Below are positions 1 to 9,069 of a stretch of DNA of 64,000 bases, one piece after another. The stretch is from Pedobacter steynii (GTDB taxonomy: Bacteria > Bacteroidota > Bacteroidia > Sphingobacteriales > Sphingobacteriaceae). The notes beneath the pieces were generated by a model that was given only the letters and a program-made list of their open reading frames with translations, had not been told where the DNA came from and searched no databases. Both the position numbers and the translations under genes were made by a program. Location: positions 744,001-808,000 of the forward strand of contig NZ_FNGY01000001.1 of the NCBI RefSeq assembly GCF_900103665.1, written 5' to 3'. Numbering within the stretch: position 1 is the stretch's first letter; every line of letters begins with the position of its first letter.

Positions 1-2
1 GT

Positions 3-1469
3 GTAAACGGACATGAATGGGATTTTTTGGAAGATCCAAGTGGTAAAGGGGTCAGTACTGATATTTATGAACCCAAAATGAAGCTGATGAAATCATTCAG
101 TGGAGTCAGACATTATATTGATTGGGACAAATTAGAAACAACGCAGGGGAATTATTCCTACAATCCTACACATAAGGGTGGTTGGAATTATGATACCATC
201 TATGTGAGGAGTAAGGCAGAAGGAATTGACATTCTACCTTGTATTAAAAACACCCCGGACTGGATGTATAATACCTATCAGGAGGGAGACCGCGATACGG
301 ATAATCTGCCATTGTTTAAGGGACAAGACCGGGAGAAGCCCCAGTCTTATGTGGATATGGCGAAGTTAGCTTTCCAGTTCGCAGCGAGGTATGGTTCAAA
401 TAAGCATGTGGATGCTACGCTGGTTAAGGTAAACGGAAAAGAGAGATGGCATGGAGACGGCGTAAATGTGGTAAAGATAGGAATGGACGTCATTAAGTAT
501 ATAGAATGTAACAATGAGCCGGATAAATGGTGGAAGGGGAAACGTGCCCAGTTTTCGCCAACTGAGTTTGCAGCTAGTCTCTCTGCATTTTATGACGGAC
601 ATAAAGGGACAATGGGAAAAGGTGTTGGCGTTAAGAATGCTGATCCTGGTATGAAAGTGGTGATGGGAGGTATTGCTAAGCCTGATGTTAACTTTGTAAA
701 AGAAATGGTAGAATGGTGCAAGGAAAACAGGGGATATAAAGCAGATGGAACTGTGAATTTATGTTTTGACATCATTAATTACCATATGTATTCCAACGAC
801 AATACCAGCTGGTTCTCTAAGTTTGCAAGTAAAAAAAGAGGAATGGCTCCCGAGTTAAATAATATGGGAAAGATTGCTGATTCCTTTGTTGACCTGGCCA
901 GAACCTTAGGGTCGAATGTGGAGGTCTGGTCTACTGAACTGGGATATGACCTTCGTGAGCAAAGTGTTCAGCGCGCCATTCCAATTGGAACAAAATCTGT
1001 ATTGCTGACGCAGGCCGACTGGATTTTAAGGTCTTCTTTATTATATGCCAGACATGGCATCAACAGGATCTTCTTTTATCAGGCTTTTGACAGCGATCAA
1101 CCAGGTGAAAACACGGGTAATCCTTTTGGGAAATCCGGGTTACTGCAACAGGAGAGCCGGAGACCTTCCGCTGATTATCTGTTACAGGCCGGCAAGTTAA
1201 TGGGAGAGTATCGTTATTCACATACTATAAATCAGGATCCTTTCGTAGATGTTTACCGCCTCAACAAAAAGGAAATGTATGTTTTAGTTGTTCCGGATGA
1301 GGTTGGGCGAACCGAAGACTACGAACTTGACTTAAAAGGCGCTAAAAATGCCATCATTTACAGTTTAAAACCGGGTGCTGATCAGGTTGAACAAAAACAG
1401 GTGGCGACTTCAGGTGGTATATTGAAAATCAATGTAACCGAGACACCTGTGTTTGTTCAGGCGCTATAA
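3..1469 (+). CDS. Clan GH-A glycoside hydrolase, 5'-truncated by the window edge
   Basis: The reading frame is open to the left edge (…NGHEWDFLEDPSGKG), so the true start lies outside the window and no signal peptide can be judged. The protein looks like a TIM-barrel beta-glycosidase of clan GH-A, nearest in feel to GH39-like enzymes. The likely acid/base Glu is in the CNNEPDKWW motif (codon 516-518). The likely nucleophile is in VWSTELGYD (codon 936-938), about 140 residues later as expected for the clan. The last ~80 residues look like the small beta domain that often follows such barrels. Two glycosyltransferases follow, so it probably acts on an exported polysaccharide. The exact family and substrate are not known to me. 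Confidence 0.75.
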   Translation, partial: VNGHEWDFLEDPSGKGVSTDIYEPKMKLMKSFSGVRHYIDWDKLETTQGNYSYNPTHKGGWNYDTIYVRSKAEGIDILPCIKNTPDWMYNTYQEGDRDTDNLPLFKGQDREKPQSYVDMAKLAFQFAARYGSNKHVDATLVKVNGKERWHGDGVNVVKIGMDVIKYIECNNEPDKWWKGKRAQFSPTEFAASLSAFYDGHKGTMGKGVGVKNADPGMKVVMGGIAKPDVNFVKEMVEWCKENRGYKADGTVNLCFDIINYHMYSNDNTSWFSKFASKKRGMAPELNNMGKIADSFVDLARTLGSNVEVWSTELGYDLREQSVQRAIPIGTKSVLLTQADWILRSSLLYARHGINRIFFYQAFDSDQPGENTGNPFGKSGLLQQESRRPSADYLLQAGKLMGEYRYSHTINQDPFVDVYRLNKKEMYVLVVPDEVGRTEDYELDLKGAKNAIIYSLKPGADQVEQKQVATSGGILKINVTETPVFVQAL

Positions 1470-1511
1470 TCTTCTTGTTTATTAAAACAGAAAAAATTAT
1501 TATTTGAGTTT

Positions 1512-1556
1512 AGCAGACTGGAAACAGATACCATATAGACCTGTTTCCAGTCTGCT
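1512..1556. terminator. Strong hairpin after the glycoside hydrolase
   Basis: A perfect 16-bp stem (AGCAGACTGGAAACAG, 1512-1527, against 1541-1556) with a 13-nt loop lies 43 nt after the hydrolase stop. The + strand tail is A-rich rather than U-rich, so it is not a textbook intrinsic terminator. It may stabilise the upstream mRNA or need a factor. Confidence 0.55.
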
Positions 1557-1606
1557 GAAAAATAATATGCTACATTTTATCACTGTAAACACTACTTTTA
1601 CAATAC

Positions 1607-2518
1607 ATGAAACTTACTTCTATTATTACGGTCAACTTTAATCAACCCGAAGTAACTCTGGCTCTGTTGAAATCAATTAAAAAAAATACAGCCCAGGAAG
1701 GCATAGAAGTTGTCTTAGTCGATAACGGAAGCAGGGAAGATCATGGTGACAGTTTTAAGGAGCTCTATCCGGAATTGGTTTACATTCGTTCAGAAGAGAA
1801 CCTGGGCTTCGCGGGAGGAAATAATTTGGGAATCAAGGCATCCGGTGGCGAATATCTTTTGTTTCTTAATAACGATACCGAGATTACTGCCAATACGATT
1901 TCTGTTTTACAGGAAGAACTCCATTCCAATCCGGAAATTGGAATGATTTCCCCTTTGATTTTATACTTCGATCAACCAAAGACCATACAATATGCCGGGT
2001 TCACTGAAATGAATTATTTGATGTGCCGGAATAAAGGGATTGGAAGTATGGACGAGGATAAGGGGCAATATGACCAGGTCAGCAGGGAAACCGGTTATGG
2101 TCACGGAGCAGCAATGATGTGTCGCCGGTCAGATCTGGAGACTGTAGGCCTCATGGCGGAGAATTTTTTCCTGTACTACGAAGAATTGGACTGGTGTGAA
2201 CAATTTAAAAAGGCAGGAAAAAAGATCTGGTTTACCGGAAGGACGAAAATCTATCATAAAGAATCGATCAGCGTAGGAAAAGAAAGCAGCATCAAAACTT
2301 ATTTCATGACACGTAACAGAATGCTTTTTATCAGAAGAAACACAGGTTTTTTCAACACCCTGCTGTTTAATATTTACTATATCTTTCTGGCCAGTAGCAG
2401 GCAGATGGTAATCTATCAGCTTAAAGGTCGTGGAGACCTGGTAAAATGGGTGATTAAAGGGGTTTTGTGGAATTTAACAAACTCAAAAAATAGTAATAAA
2501 CTCGGTTTTAAAATCTAA
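1607..2518 (+). CDS. Family 2 glycosyltransferase (rhamnosyltransferase/WbbL-like)
   Basis: A 303-residue GT-A enzyme that would transfer a sugar from a nucleotide-sugar during exopolysaccharide or O-antigen assembly at the cytoplasmic face. The N-terminus is SIITVNFNQPE, with VDNGSRED, the NLGFAGGNN loop and the metal-binding NNDTE motif around residues 92-96. GHGAAMMCRR and YYEELDWCEQ are the usual acceptor/catalytic motifs of WbbL-type transferases. There is a hydrophobic stretch near residues 243-262 but no clear transporter-like channel. The next glycosyltransferase starts 6 nt after its stop, so the two form an operon. The acceptor and donor cannot be named from sequence. Confidence 0.88.
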   Translation: MKLTSIITVNFNQPEVTLALLKSIKKNTAQEGIEVVLVDNGSREDHGDSFKELYPELVYIRSEENLGFAGGNNLGIKASGGEYLLFLNNDTEITANTISVLQEELHSNPEIGMISPLILYFDQPKTIQYAGFTEMNYLMCRNKGIGSMDEDKGQYDQVSRETGYGHGAAMMCRRSDLETVGLMAENFFLYYEELDWCEQFKKAGKKIWFTGRTKIYHKESISVGKESSIKTYFMTRNRMLFIRRNTGFFNTLLFNIYYIFLASSRQMVIYQLKGRGDLVKWVIKGVLWNLTNSKNSNKLGFKI

Positions 2519-2524
2519 TAATTA

Positions 2525-3691
2525 ATGATTATAATTTTTTGGATCAGCCTTTTTCTGATCGCCTATACTTTTGTTGGTTACGGATTACTACTTTATATAC
2601 TGGTGCGGATAAAGCGGTTATTTAAAAAACCGTCCTCCTTTGATCAAAACCATTTGTTGCCCAGTGTGACGGTGTTGGTAGCTGCCTATAACGAAGAAGA
2701 GCTGATAGAAGAAAAAATCAAAAATAGCCTGGAACTGGATTATCCCCGGGAAAAACTTCAGGTGATTCTTATTACTGATGGTTCCAGTGACCGTACCGTG
2801 GAAAGAGCCTCAAAATATCAGGATATTCTACTTTTACATGAGGATGTGAGGGCAGGAAAGATGGCTGCTATCAAACGTGCGATGCCATTGATCAAGACAG
2901 AAATTATTGTATTCACGGATGCAAACACCTTTTTAAATCAAAGCGCATTAAAAGAATTGGTGAAGCATTACCAGAATGAAAAGGTCGGAGCGGTAGCCGG
3001 AGAAAAGAGAATATTGGTTCAGGAGAGTGCTGATGCGAGTTCTGCCGGAGAGGGTTTTTACTGGAAATACGAGTCTGCACTTAAAAAGTGGGATTATGAA
3101 TTGTATTCTAATGTTGGTGCTGCAGGCGAATTGTTCAGCATCAGAACCTCACTTTATGAACCTGTGGAAAGTGACACCATTATCGACGACCACATGATTG
3201 CAATGAGAATTGCAGAAAAAGGTTTTATTATTGCTTATGAGGCCGGTGCCTATGCCATGGAAACCGCTTCTGCAAATACTGCTGAGGAACTTAAACGAAA
3301 GATACGAATCGCAGCAGGAGGGATACAGTCAATTTTCAGGCTAAAAAGGGCAGCAAATCCATTTAATTATCCAGTACTGACCTTTCAGTACATTAGTCAT
3401 AGGGTATTAAGATGGACTATAACTCCTTTTCTGCTCATTCTGGTATTCGTATTGAATGGCTGGATCGCTTTTAATAGTCCACAATTGATCTACAAGTTGA
3501 TGTTTATAGGACAATTGGCTTTTTACTTTTTGAGCCTTCTTGGCTTATTTTTCGAAAGCAGGCACATCCGTATCAAAGCTTTTTTTATACCTTATTATTT
3601 CTGTGTGATGAATTACGCGGTAATGGCAGGAATTATTCGCTTCAGCAAAAAAAACCAGAGCGCGGCCTGGGAAAAATCAAAAAGAAAATAA
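2525..3691 (+). CDS. Membrane-anchored processive-type GT2 glycosyltransferase
   Basis: A 388-residue GT2 enzyme of the cellulose/poly-GlcNAc synthase type. An N-terminal membrane helix (residues 2-25) is followed by a GT-A domain with VTVLVAAYNEEE, ITDGSSDRT and FTDANT (DxD equivalent). The catalytic region around IIDDHMIAMRI and the RKIRIAAGG segment stands where the family has its QxxRW motif. Three C-terminal hydrophobic segments cover roughly residues 295-375. It follows the preceding transferase by 6 nt and ends in a terminator, so the pair closes the polysaccharide operon. It may make or extend a polymer across the membrane; the sugar is unknown. Confidence 0.87.
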   Translation: MIIIFWISLFLIAYTFVGYGLLLYILVRIKRLFKKPSSFDQNHLLPSVTVLVAAYNEEELIEEKIKNSLELDYPREKLQVILITDGSSDRTVERASKYQDILLLHEDVRAGKMAAIKRAMPLIKTEIIVFTDANTFLNQSALKELVKHYQNEKVGAVAGEKRILVQESADASSAGEGFYWKYESALKKWDYELYSNVGAAGELFSIRTSLYEPVESDTIIDDHMIAMRIAEKGFIIAYEAGAYAMETASANTAEELKRKIRIAAGGIQSIFRLKRAANPFNYPVLTFQYISHRVLRWTITPFLLILVFVLNGWIAFNSPQLIYKLMFIGQLAFYFLSLLGLFFESRHIRIKAFFIPYYFCVMNYAVMAGIIRFSKKNQSAAWEKSKRK

Positions 3692-3694
3692 GCT

Positions 3695-3740
3695 ATAAAT
3701 CGCTCCCTATCTGCATTTACTGCAAAGGGGAGCGATTTAT
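3695..3740. terminator. Bidirectional terminator between glycosyltransferase and NRPS genes
   Basis: A perfect 13-bp stem (ATAAATCGCTCCC, 3695-3707, with 3728-3740) begins 4 nt after the glycosyltransferase stop. Read on the minus strand the stem is followed by a T-rich stretch, so it can also stop transcription of the converging NRPS operon. Confidence 0.8.
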
Positions 3741-3841
3741 TCTGATCGGATAGGACCTCAATACAACCTGAAATCCTGCCATTCCAAAGGAAAAAATAAG
3801 CTCACTAACAGCGGCTTTAGCAATCATAAAAGCAATTTAAA

Positions 3842-6800
3842 TTATTTTTTATGATCAAGTGCACGCTGTAAAATCTGAGCAAATTCTTTGTCGTTGGGTG
3901 GCAATAAAAATGTTTTATGATCACCAGGGACTTCATGGATCTCCACACCATCAAGGGCAAACTTGTCCCAGCCCAGAGAAACCCTGTCGTCCAGATAATA
4001 CAACCTTTTATCAACTCTAAAGAGGGTAACCATCACATCAGAAGGGGCAAGTACGTATTTTGCATTTGCCTTGCTATAAGCGCTGTAGATCCCTTTTTCA
4101 TAAGCAGTAAAAACTTCTCTTTCCATTCCAAGATCAGAAGCAAAAAGTTTATTCCATTTATACTTTACAATATTGAGCTGATAAGCCATCGCTTCCTTAG
4201 GATTGGTAAAAAAGGACCTGGCAAAAAATGGCACCTTATAGAACTGGCGGATGATCTTTTTGAAGAGTTTCTGCAGTGCTCCGGTAGGGATTCCATGCGA
4301 GCCCGCATAAGTATCCATTACACCCAGTAATTTGATCTCTTTTCCCATCGCCTTTAATTGTTTTGCGATCTCAAATGCAATCAGACCGCCCAGAGAATAA
4401 CCTGCAAGGGCATACGGGCCTTTAGGGTGGACCTTCAGGATTTCGTCAATGTACCTTTTGGAGATTTCTTCCAGGGTTGGCGGAATGCTCGTTTCTTTGT
4501 TAAGTCCCATTGCCTGGAGTCCATAAACCGGCTGTTCCTCATCAAAATAGGTGCTGATTGATTTGAATAACAGAATATTCATACCACCACCATGGATTAA
4601 GAAAATAGGATCTTTTTTGCCGGTGGTTTTGATCGGAACCAGCGAATCCCAAACTTCTTCAGTTTCATCTGCAGAGAGTTGTCCGGCCAGCTTTTCAATC
4701 GTGGAATTGTTAAAAAGAGTTGATAATGGAAGTCTCTTTCCGGTTTCTTTTTCTATGGCTACCATTACCTTTACTGCCAGAAGGGAGTGCCCGCCGAGCT
4801 CAAAGAAATCGTCTGTAATGTTCAGGTTTTCCAATCCCAGTGCAGCTGACCAGATATCAGCAACAAGCAGTTCATTTTTCGTAACCGGTAAGCGTTTCTG
4901 ATGATTGCTCTGGTTATCTGTTTTTTTGGAATTCGGTTTGGGAAATGCATTTCTATCTATCTTCGCATTTGGCGTTAATGGAAAGCTCTTCAGCGCGATA
5001 AATTCTTCAGGAACCATATACGCCGGAAGTGCTTCATAGAGGTTTTCTTTCCATTTTTCTATCAATTCTTTAGAAACGACGATTTCATTCCTGGAGAAAG
5101 GCATTCTGGCATAATCGTATAAATTCGATTTCAAAGGTTCAGCAGCAGAAAAATCCGGTACTGCTGCTTTTCGGGAAGCAGGGATAAATACAACATCAAA
5201 TAAGCCATCTGTACCATCGGTAGTCCACCTTACATGTGCATTGAAATGGAAACGTTCCCCTAGCGTCCAGAACAGATCCGGAGCATGCCCGTCTTTGACC
5301 TGAGCCACTTCATTTTTAATCGCCTCTAAGGAACTGTTGGGATCAGCAGTCAGCATCAATTGTAACAACCTGTGATCTTTGGCCGTTCGATCGTTTAAAA
5401 CGTTTTTTAATTCAATGACAAGTGTGGGGTTACCAGCTAATAATTGCTCAATTTCAGTTAAAGAGTTCTCATTTTTCCAGCTGACCTGAATATCAGCGGC
5501 TGTTTTTTGGCAAGGTACAGCTACATACAGCCAGATGTCGTAATGATATTTTGTCGTCTCATTTAAAGACTGACCTTTCCTGAGTTGTACATCTACTCCG
5601 GTAATTTCAGGTATTATTCGCGGAAGGCTATAGAAAAATCCCGGATCTGCAACCAGTTCATCTTCTATGCGCACCCTATTGAGGACTGTTTCCCGGAAAG
5701 AAGCGAGCGTATTCCCATCGGCAGCATGAGGAAGGTGGTCCATTGCATGGCACATTTCCAGAGAATTTTTGCCCTGCATGTCTCCAATAAAAATACAACC
5801 ACCTGTTTTCAGCGATTTGACAGATTCCTTAATCACCTTTATGAGGTAATCTGCGCTGGCAAAATATTGCGCAACGCTATGAATCAGCACAAGGTCAAAT
5901 GAAGCGTCTACAATAGTCGAAAAATCATCAGCAGCGGCGGTTCTTGCTTTTACATGGCTCCATTGATCCGGCGCAGCTTCTAATTTCTCATTCAGGTTAT
6001 GGATGGCCGTCTGTGCATAGTCGGTAGCCATATAATATTCTGCTTCGGGAGCAAGTTCAAAAAGGAGTTGTCCCGCACCACTTCCAATTTCAAAGATTTT
6101 CTTTGAACCGAGCGATTTGATTCTCTCCGCAGAGGCCTGAAGCCATTCAGCTGCCTGTAAAGCTAAGTCTGCACTGTTTTCATAATGTTCCAGTAAACTG
6201 TCGTCCAGATTCTGTTCTGAAAGGGCCAGGTCTTGTTTGGAAGCAGCCCCTATATCATAGAGTGCATCCCAGCGATCTTTCCACCAGAGGTTATCCTGAT
6301 CCATTTTGTCATCAAGCAGTAAATAGGCGATCAAACGCTTGTCGGAAGGCGTATCTTCTCTTGCCAGCACCACAGCTTGTTTGATTCCTTCCTGCTCGCC
6401 GATAATGGTTTCAATTTCTCCTAATTCAATTCGATGTCCGCGGATTTTCACCTGTTGATCAATCCTTCCCAGGCATAGGTACTCACCATTTTCCAGCAGT
6501 TTGCCAAGGTCGCCGGTTTTATAGATCATTTGACCTGAATTTTCCCCGGCTATAAATTTCTCATTGCTGAGCTCAGGCCTGTTTAGGTAACCATCTGCGA
6601 CACCATCTCCTCCGATGCATATCTCTCCGGGGATACCGGCAGGCAGAATTCTGCCTAATTCATCCATGATATAGATCTGAGTCTGATGGATAGGAAGGCC
6701 GATGGTGATTTGCTGGTCTGCAGGATTCACTTTTTTGATCGTTGACCAAATTGTCGTTTCCGTAGGACCATACATGTTCCAAAGCTCGGTACAGCGTTTC

Positions 6801-9064
6801 AGCAGCTGATCTGCGAGTTCTTTCTTTAAGGCTTCTCCGCCGCAAAGCACTTTTAGCTGATATGGTTTTTTCCATTCAGAGTCGATCATCATTTGCCAGG
6901 TAGAAGGAGTGGCCTGCATCATACTGATCGCTCTTTCTTCAATTATACTCAGGAGCAATCTGCCGTCTTTGGTTTCCTCAGCATCTGCAATGATGAGTTC
7001 AGCACCCGAGATGAGGGGAAGGTAAAGCTCCAGACCTGCAATGTCAAAAGAAATAGTGGTGATGGCTAATAAACGGTCTTCAGCAGTGATGCCCGGCGAA
7101 ACCTGCATGCTCAATAAGAAATTAGAAAGGTTTCTATGGGTGATTTTCACCCCCTTTGGTTTTCCTGTTGAGCCTGAGGTATACAAGATATAAGCCAGAT
7201 CAGGCGGACCTGGCTTTATTTCCGGATGATGATCCGGGTAGTTGCCAAGGTCTTGCCAGATTTCTTCAATTACAATTTCCAAGGCATTTGTTTTGAATCT
7301 GCCTTTGTTTTGTTGAGAAGTCAGTAATATTTTGGCAGCAGCATCCTCCAGCATAAATTCTATCCGTTCATGAGGATACTCGGGATCTAAGGGAATATAA
7401 ATCGCTCCGGTCTTTAAGATGGCAAGCAGTGCGATCAGCATTTCCATAGACCGCTCTGTCGATAAGCCGATGATATCACCAGCCCGAACTCCCTTTTCAA
7501 CGAAATAGAAAGCCAGCTGATTGGATTTCTTCATGAGTTCTCCATAGCTCATCTGCTGTTTCCTGAAAGAAACAGCGATCTTGTCCGGGTAAAGAGCAGC
7601 AGCTTCATTAATCAGCTCAATGGTGCTTTTAAAAGGAAGTTCAACAGGGCTTATTTCGCGGGAAAGTTCTTTTTTATTTGTTTGAGCGAATTCCCCTAGC
7701 TGAAGGTCAGGCTGATTTGCCAGTTTTTCCAGCAAAGCTTCAAAGTCATTCGTCATCCGCAGTAACGTTGCGGGCTTGAACAGCTGTGTATTGTAAGTCC
7801 ATTCCAATACGAAACTATCTTTCGATCCCGTTAAATTCAAAAAGATCTCAAAAGTCTCATAGGCCCTTGGATTTGACACCAAACGGTGTTGCAGGGTGTC
7901 AAAAAAGACAGCACTATCCATACCCATATCCATGTTAAATACAACAGGTACTAATGGAATGCGGGACGGGTCCCTTTTTACGTTCAGTTTTTTTACCAGC
8001 TGACCAAAACTAAGTTGCTGGTGTTCGTAAGCATCGAAAAAAGCAGATTTTCTAAGTCTAAGGTATTCGGGGAAGGAAAGTTCAGGTGCAATGCTGCTTC
8101 TTAAAGGCAACAGGTTTACACAATGTCCAACCAATTCAAAGTTTTCTGTTGCCGATTGCCCGGCTGTAGGCAGCCCGACAACAATATCTCTTTGTTTCGT
8201 TTGCTGATATAAGAAAATCTCAAAGGCACTCAGAATGGTATTAACAAGACTGCAACCGGCTTTAGCGCCCATTGCCTTCAATTGATGGACAAGTGAAACC
8301 GGAAGCGGATGATCGATCCGGTCGGCTTTATAGGAACGGGTTGATGGCCTGACATAATCCGTTGGCAGGTCTAATACAGGAATGGTACCCTTATAAAGTT
8401 CCAGCCAGTAGTGCTCTACTTTCTTAAAATCATCACTTTGAAGAAAATGATGTTGTTCCAGTGCATAACTGCTGATCTGAGGCCCCTCTTCTAGAATTGC
8501 AGGCAATCCTTTTACCTGAGCATTGTAAAGCTTGCTCAGGTTTTCTAACATGATGCCTATAGACCAGCCATCTCCAATAAGGTGATGGATCACCAGTGTG
8601 AAATAATGCCGGTCCTCCGACAGTTTATGAAGATGGACCCGGAATAGTGGCCCATTTTGCAAGTCGAACGTAAGGTTCATCTGAGCCGTTACAAACGTTT
8701 TAAGAAGGCTGTCCTGTTCCCCCGCATCGTAGCTGCTCAGGTCTTCCATTTCAAAATCGAAAGGAAAGTCTTTATAAATGATAAAATTTTCTCCGTTTGC
8801 GCTAACTGAAGATCTTAAGGCTTCATGGTGTTTTACAATTATTTCAAAAGATTTTTTGAAGTAATCGAATTGAAAATCGCCCTTGAAATCCAGTGAAACA
8901 GATTCATTGTAGGCAAGGCTGGCTTCATCACCACCTATGATACAGGATAGCCAGATTTCACGTTGTGATTCGTTAATGGCTACAATTTTGTCAATATCTT
9001 TTTCGTCTTCAAATGGATTGAAGGTAATTTCGTTAAAACTAAGGTCTGATTTCTGATCAAGCAT
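3842..9064 (-). CDS. NRPS termination module: C-A(N-MT)-PCP-TE, predicted N-methylglycine
   Basis: A 1740-residue peptide synthetase with one complete module. Order: condensation (~30-450, HHLIGDG at 160-166); adenylation (~475-920, LYTSGSTGKPKG at 628-639); a methyltransferase inserted before the end of the A domain (~925-1330, SAM motif EIGSGAG at 992-998, HSVAQYF); A10 motif PNAKIDR (1365-1371); PCP (FELGGHSLL, Ser1427); thioesterase (GYSLGG Ser1557, Asp1584, His1716). An insert between A8 and A10 is the usual place of N-methyltransferases. Aligning the pocket by hand to GrsA gives D-I-L-Q-L-G-M-I-W-K, one residue from the known glycine code. So the module should add sarcosine and then hydrolyse or cyclise the chain. 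It starts 5 nt after the upstream PKS/NRPS stop and must accept its chain from it. Confidence 0.95.
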   Translation of the reverse strand: MLDQKSDLSFNEITFNPFEDEKDIDKIVAINESQREIWLSCIIGGDEASLAYNESVSLDFKGDFQFDYFKKSFEIIVKHHEALRSSVSANGENFIIYKDFPFDFEMEDLSSYDAGEQDSLLKTFVTAQMNLTFDLQNGPLFRVHLHKLSEDRHYFTLVIHHLIGDGWSIGIMLENLSKLYNAQVKGLPAILEEGPQISSYALEQHHFLQSDDFKKVEHYWLELYKGTIPVLDLPTDYVRPSTRSYKADRIDHPLPVSLVHQLKAMGAKAGCSLVNTILSAFEIFLYQQTKQRDIVVGLPTAGQSATENFELVGHCVNLLPLRSSIAPELSFPEYLRLRKSAFFDAYEHQQLSFGQLVKKLNVKRDPSRIPLVPVVFNMDMGMDSAVFFDTLQHRLVSNPRAYETFEIFLNLTGSKDSFVLEWTYNTQLFKPATLLRMTNDFEALLEKLANQPDLQLGEFAQTNKKELSREISPVELPFKSTIELINEAAALYPDKIAVSFRKQQMSYGELMKKSNQLAFYFVEKGVRAGDIIGLSTERSMEMLIALLAILKTGAIYIPLDPEYPHERIEFMLEDAAAKILLTSQQNKGRFKTNALEIVIEEIWQDLGNYPDHHPEIKPGPPDLAYILYTSGSTGKPKGVKITHRNLSNFLLSMQVSPGITAEDRLLAITTISFDIAGLELYLPLISGAELIIADAEETKDGRLLLSIIEERAISMMQATPSTWQMMIDSEWKKPYQLKVLCGGEALKKELADQLLKRCTELWNMYGPTETTIWSTIKKVNPADQQITIGLPIHQTQIYIMDELGRILPAGIPGEICIGGDGVADGYLNRPELSNEKFIAGENSGQMIYKTGDLGKLLENGEYLCLGRIDQQVKIRGHRIELGEIETIIGEQEGIKQAVVLAREDTPSDKRLIAYLLLDDKMDQDNLWWKDRWDALYDIGAASKQDLALSEQNLDDSLLEHYENSADLALQAAEWLQASAERIKSLGSKKIFEIGSGAGQLLFELAPEAEYYMATDYAQTAIHNLNEKLEAAPDQWSHVKARTAAADDFSTIVDASFDLVLIHSVAQYFASADYLIKVIKESVKSLKTGGCIFIGDMQGKNSLEMCHAMDHLPHAADGNTLASFRETVLNRVRIEDELVADPGFFYSLPRIIPEITGVDVQLRKGQSLNETTKYHYDIWLYVAVPCQKTAADIQVSWKNENSLTEIEQLLAGNPTLVIELKNVLNDRTAKDHRLLQLMLTADPNSSLEAIKNEVAQVKDGHAPDLFWTLGERFHFNAHVRWTTDGTDGLFDVVFIPASRKAAVPDFSAAEPLKSNLYDYARMPFSRNEIVVSKELIEKWKENLYEALPAYMVPEEFIALKSFPLTPNAKIDRNAFPKPNSKKTDNQSNHQKRLPVTKNELLVADIWSAALGLENLNITDDFFELGGHSLLAVKVMVAIEKETGKRLPLSTLFNNSTIEKLAGQLSADETEEVWDSLVPIKTTGKKDPIFLIHGGGMNILLFKSISTYFDEEQPVYGLQAMGLNKETSIPPTLEEISKRYIDEILKVHPKGPYALAGYSLGGLIAFEIAKQLKAMGKEIKLLGVMDTYAGSHGIPTGALQKLFKKIIRQFYKVPFFARSFFTNPKEAMAYQLNIVKYKWNKLFASDLGMEREVFTAYEKGIYSAYSKANAKYVLAPSDVMVTLFRVDKRLYYLDDRVSLGWDKFALDGVEIHEVPGDHKTFLLPPNDKEFAQILQRALDHKK

Positions 9065-9069
9065 AATGA

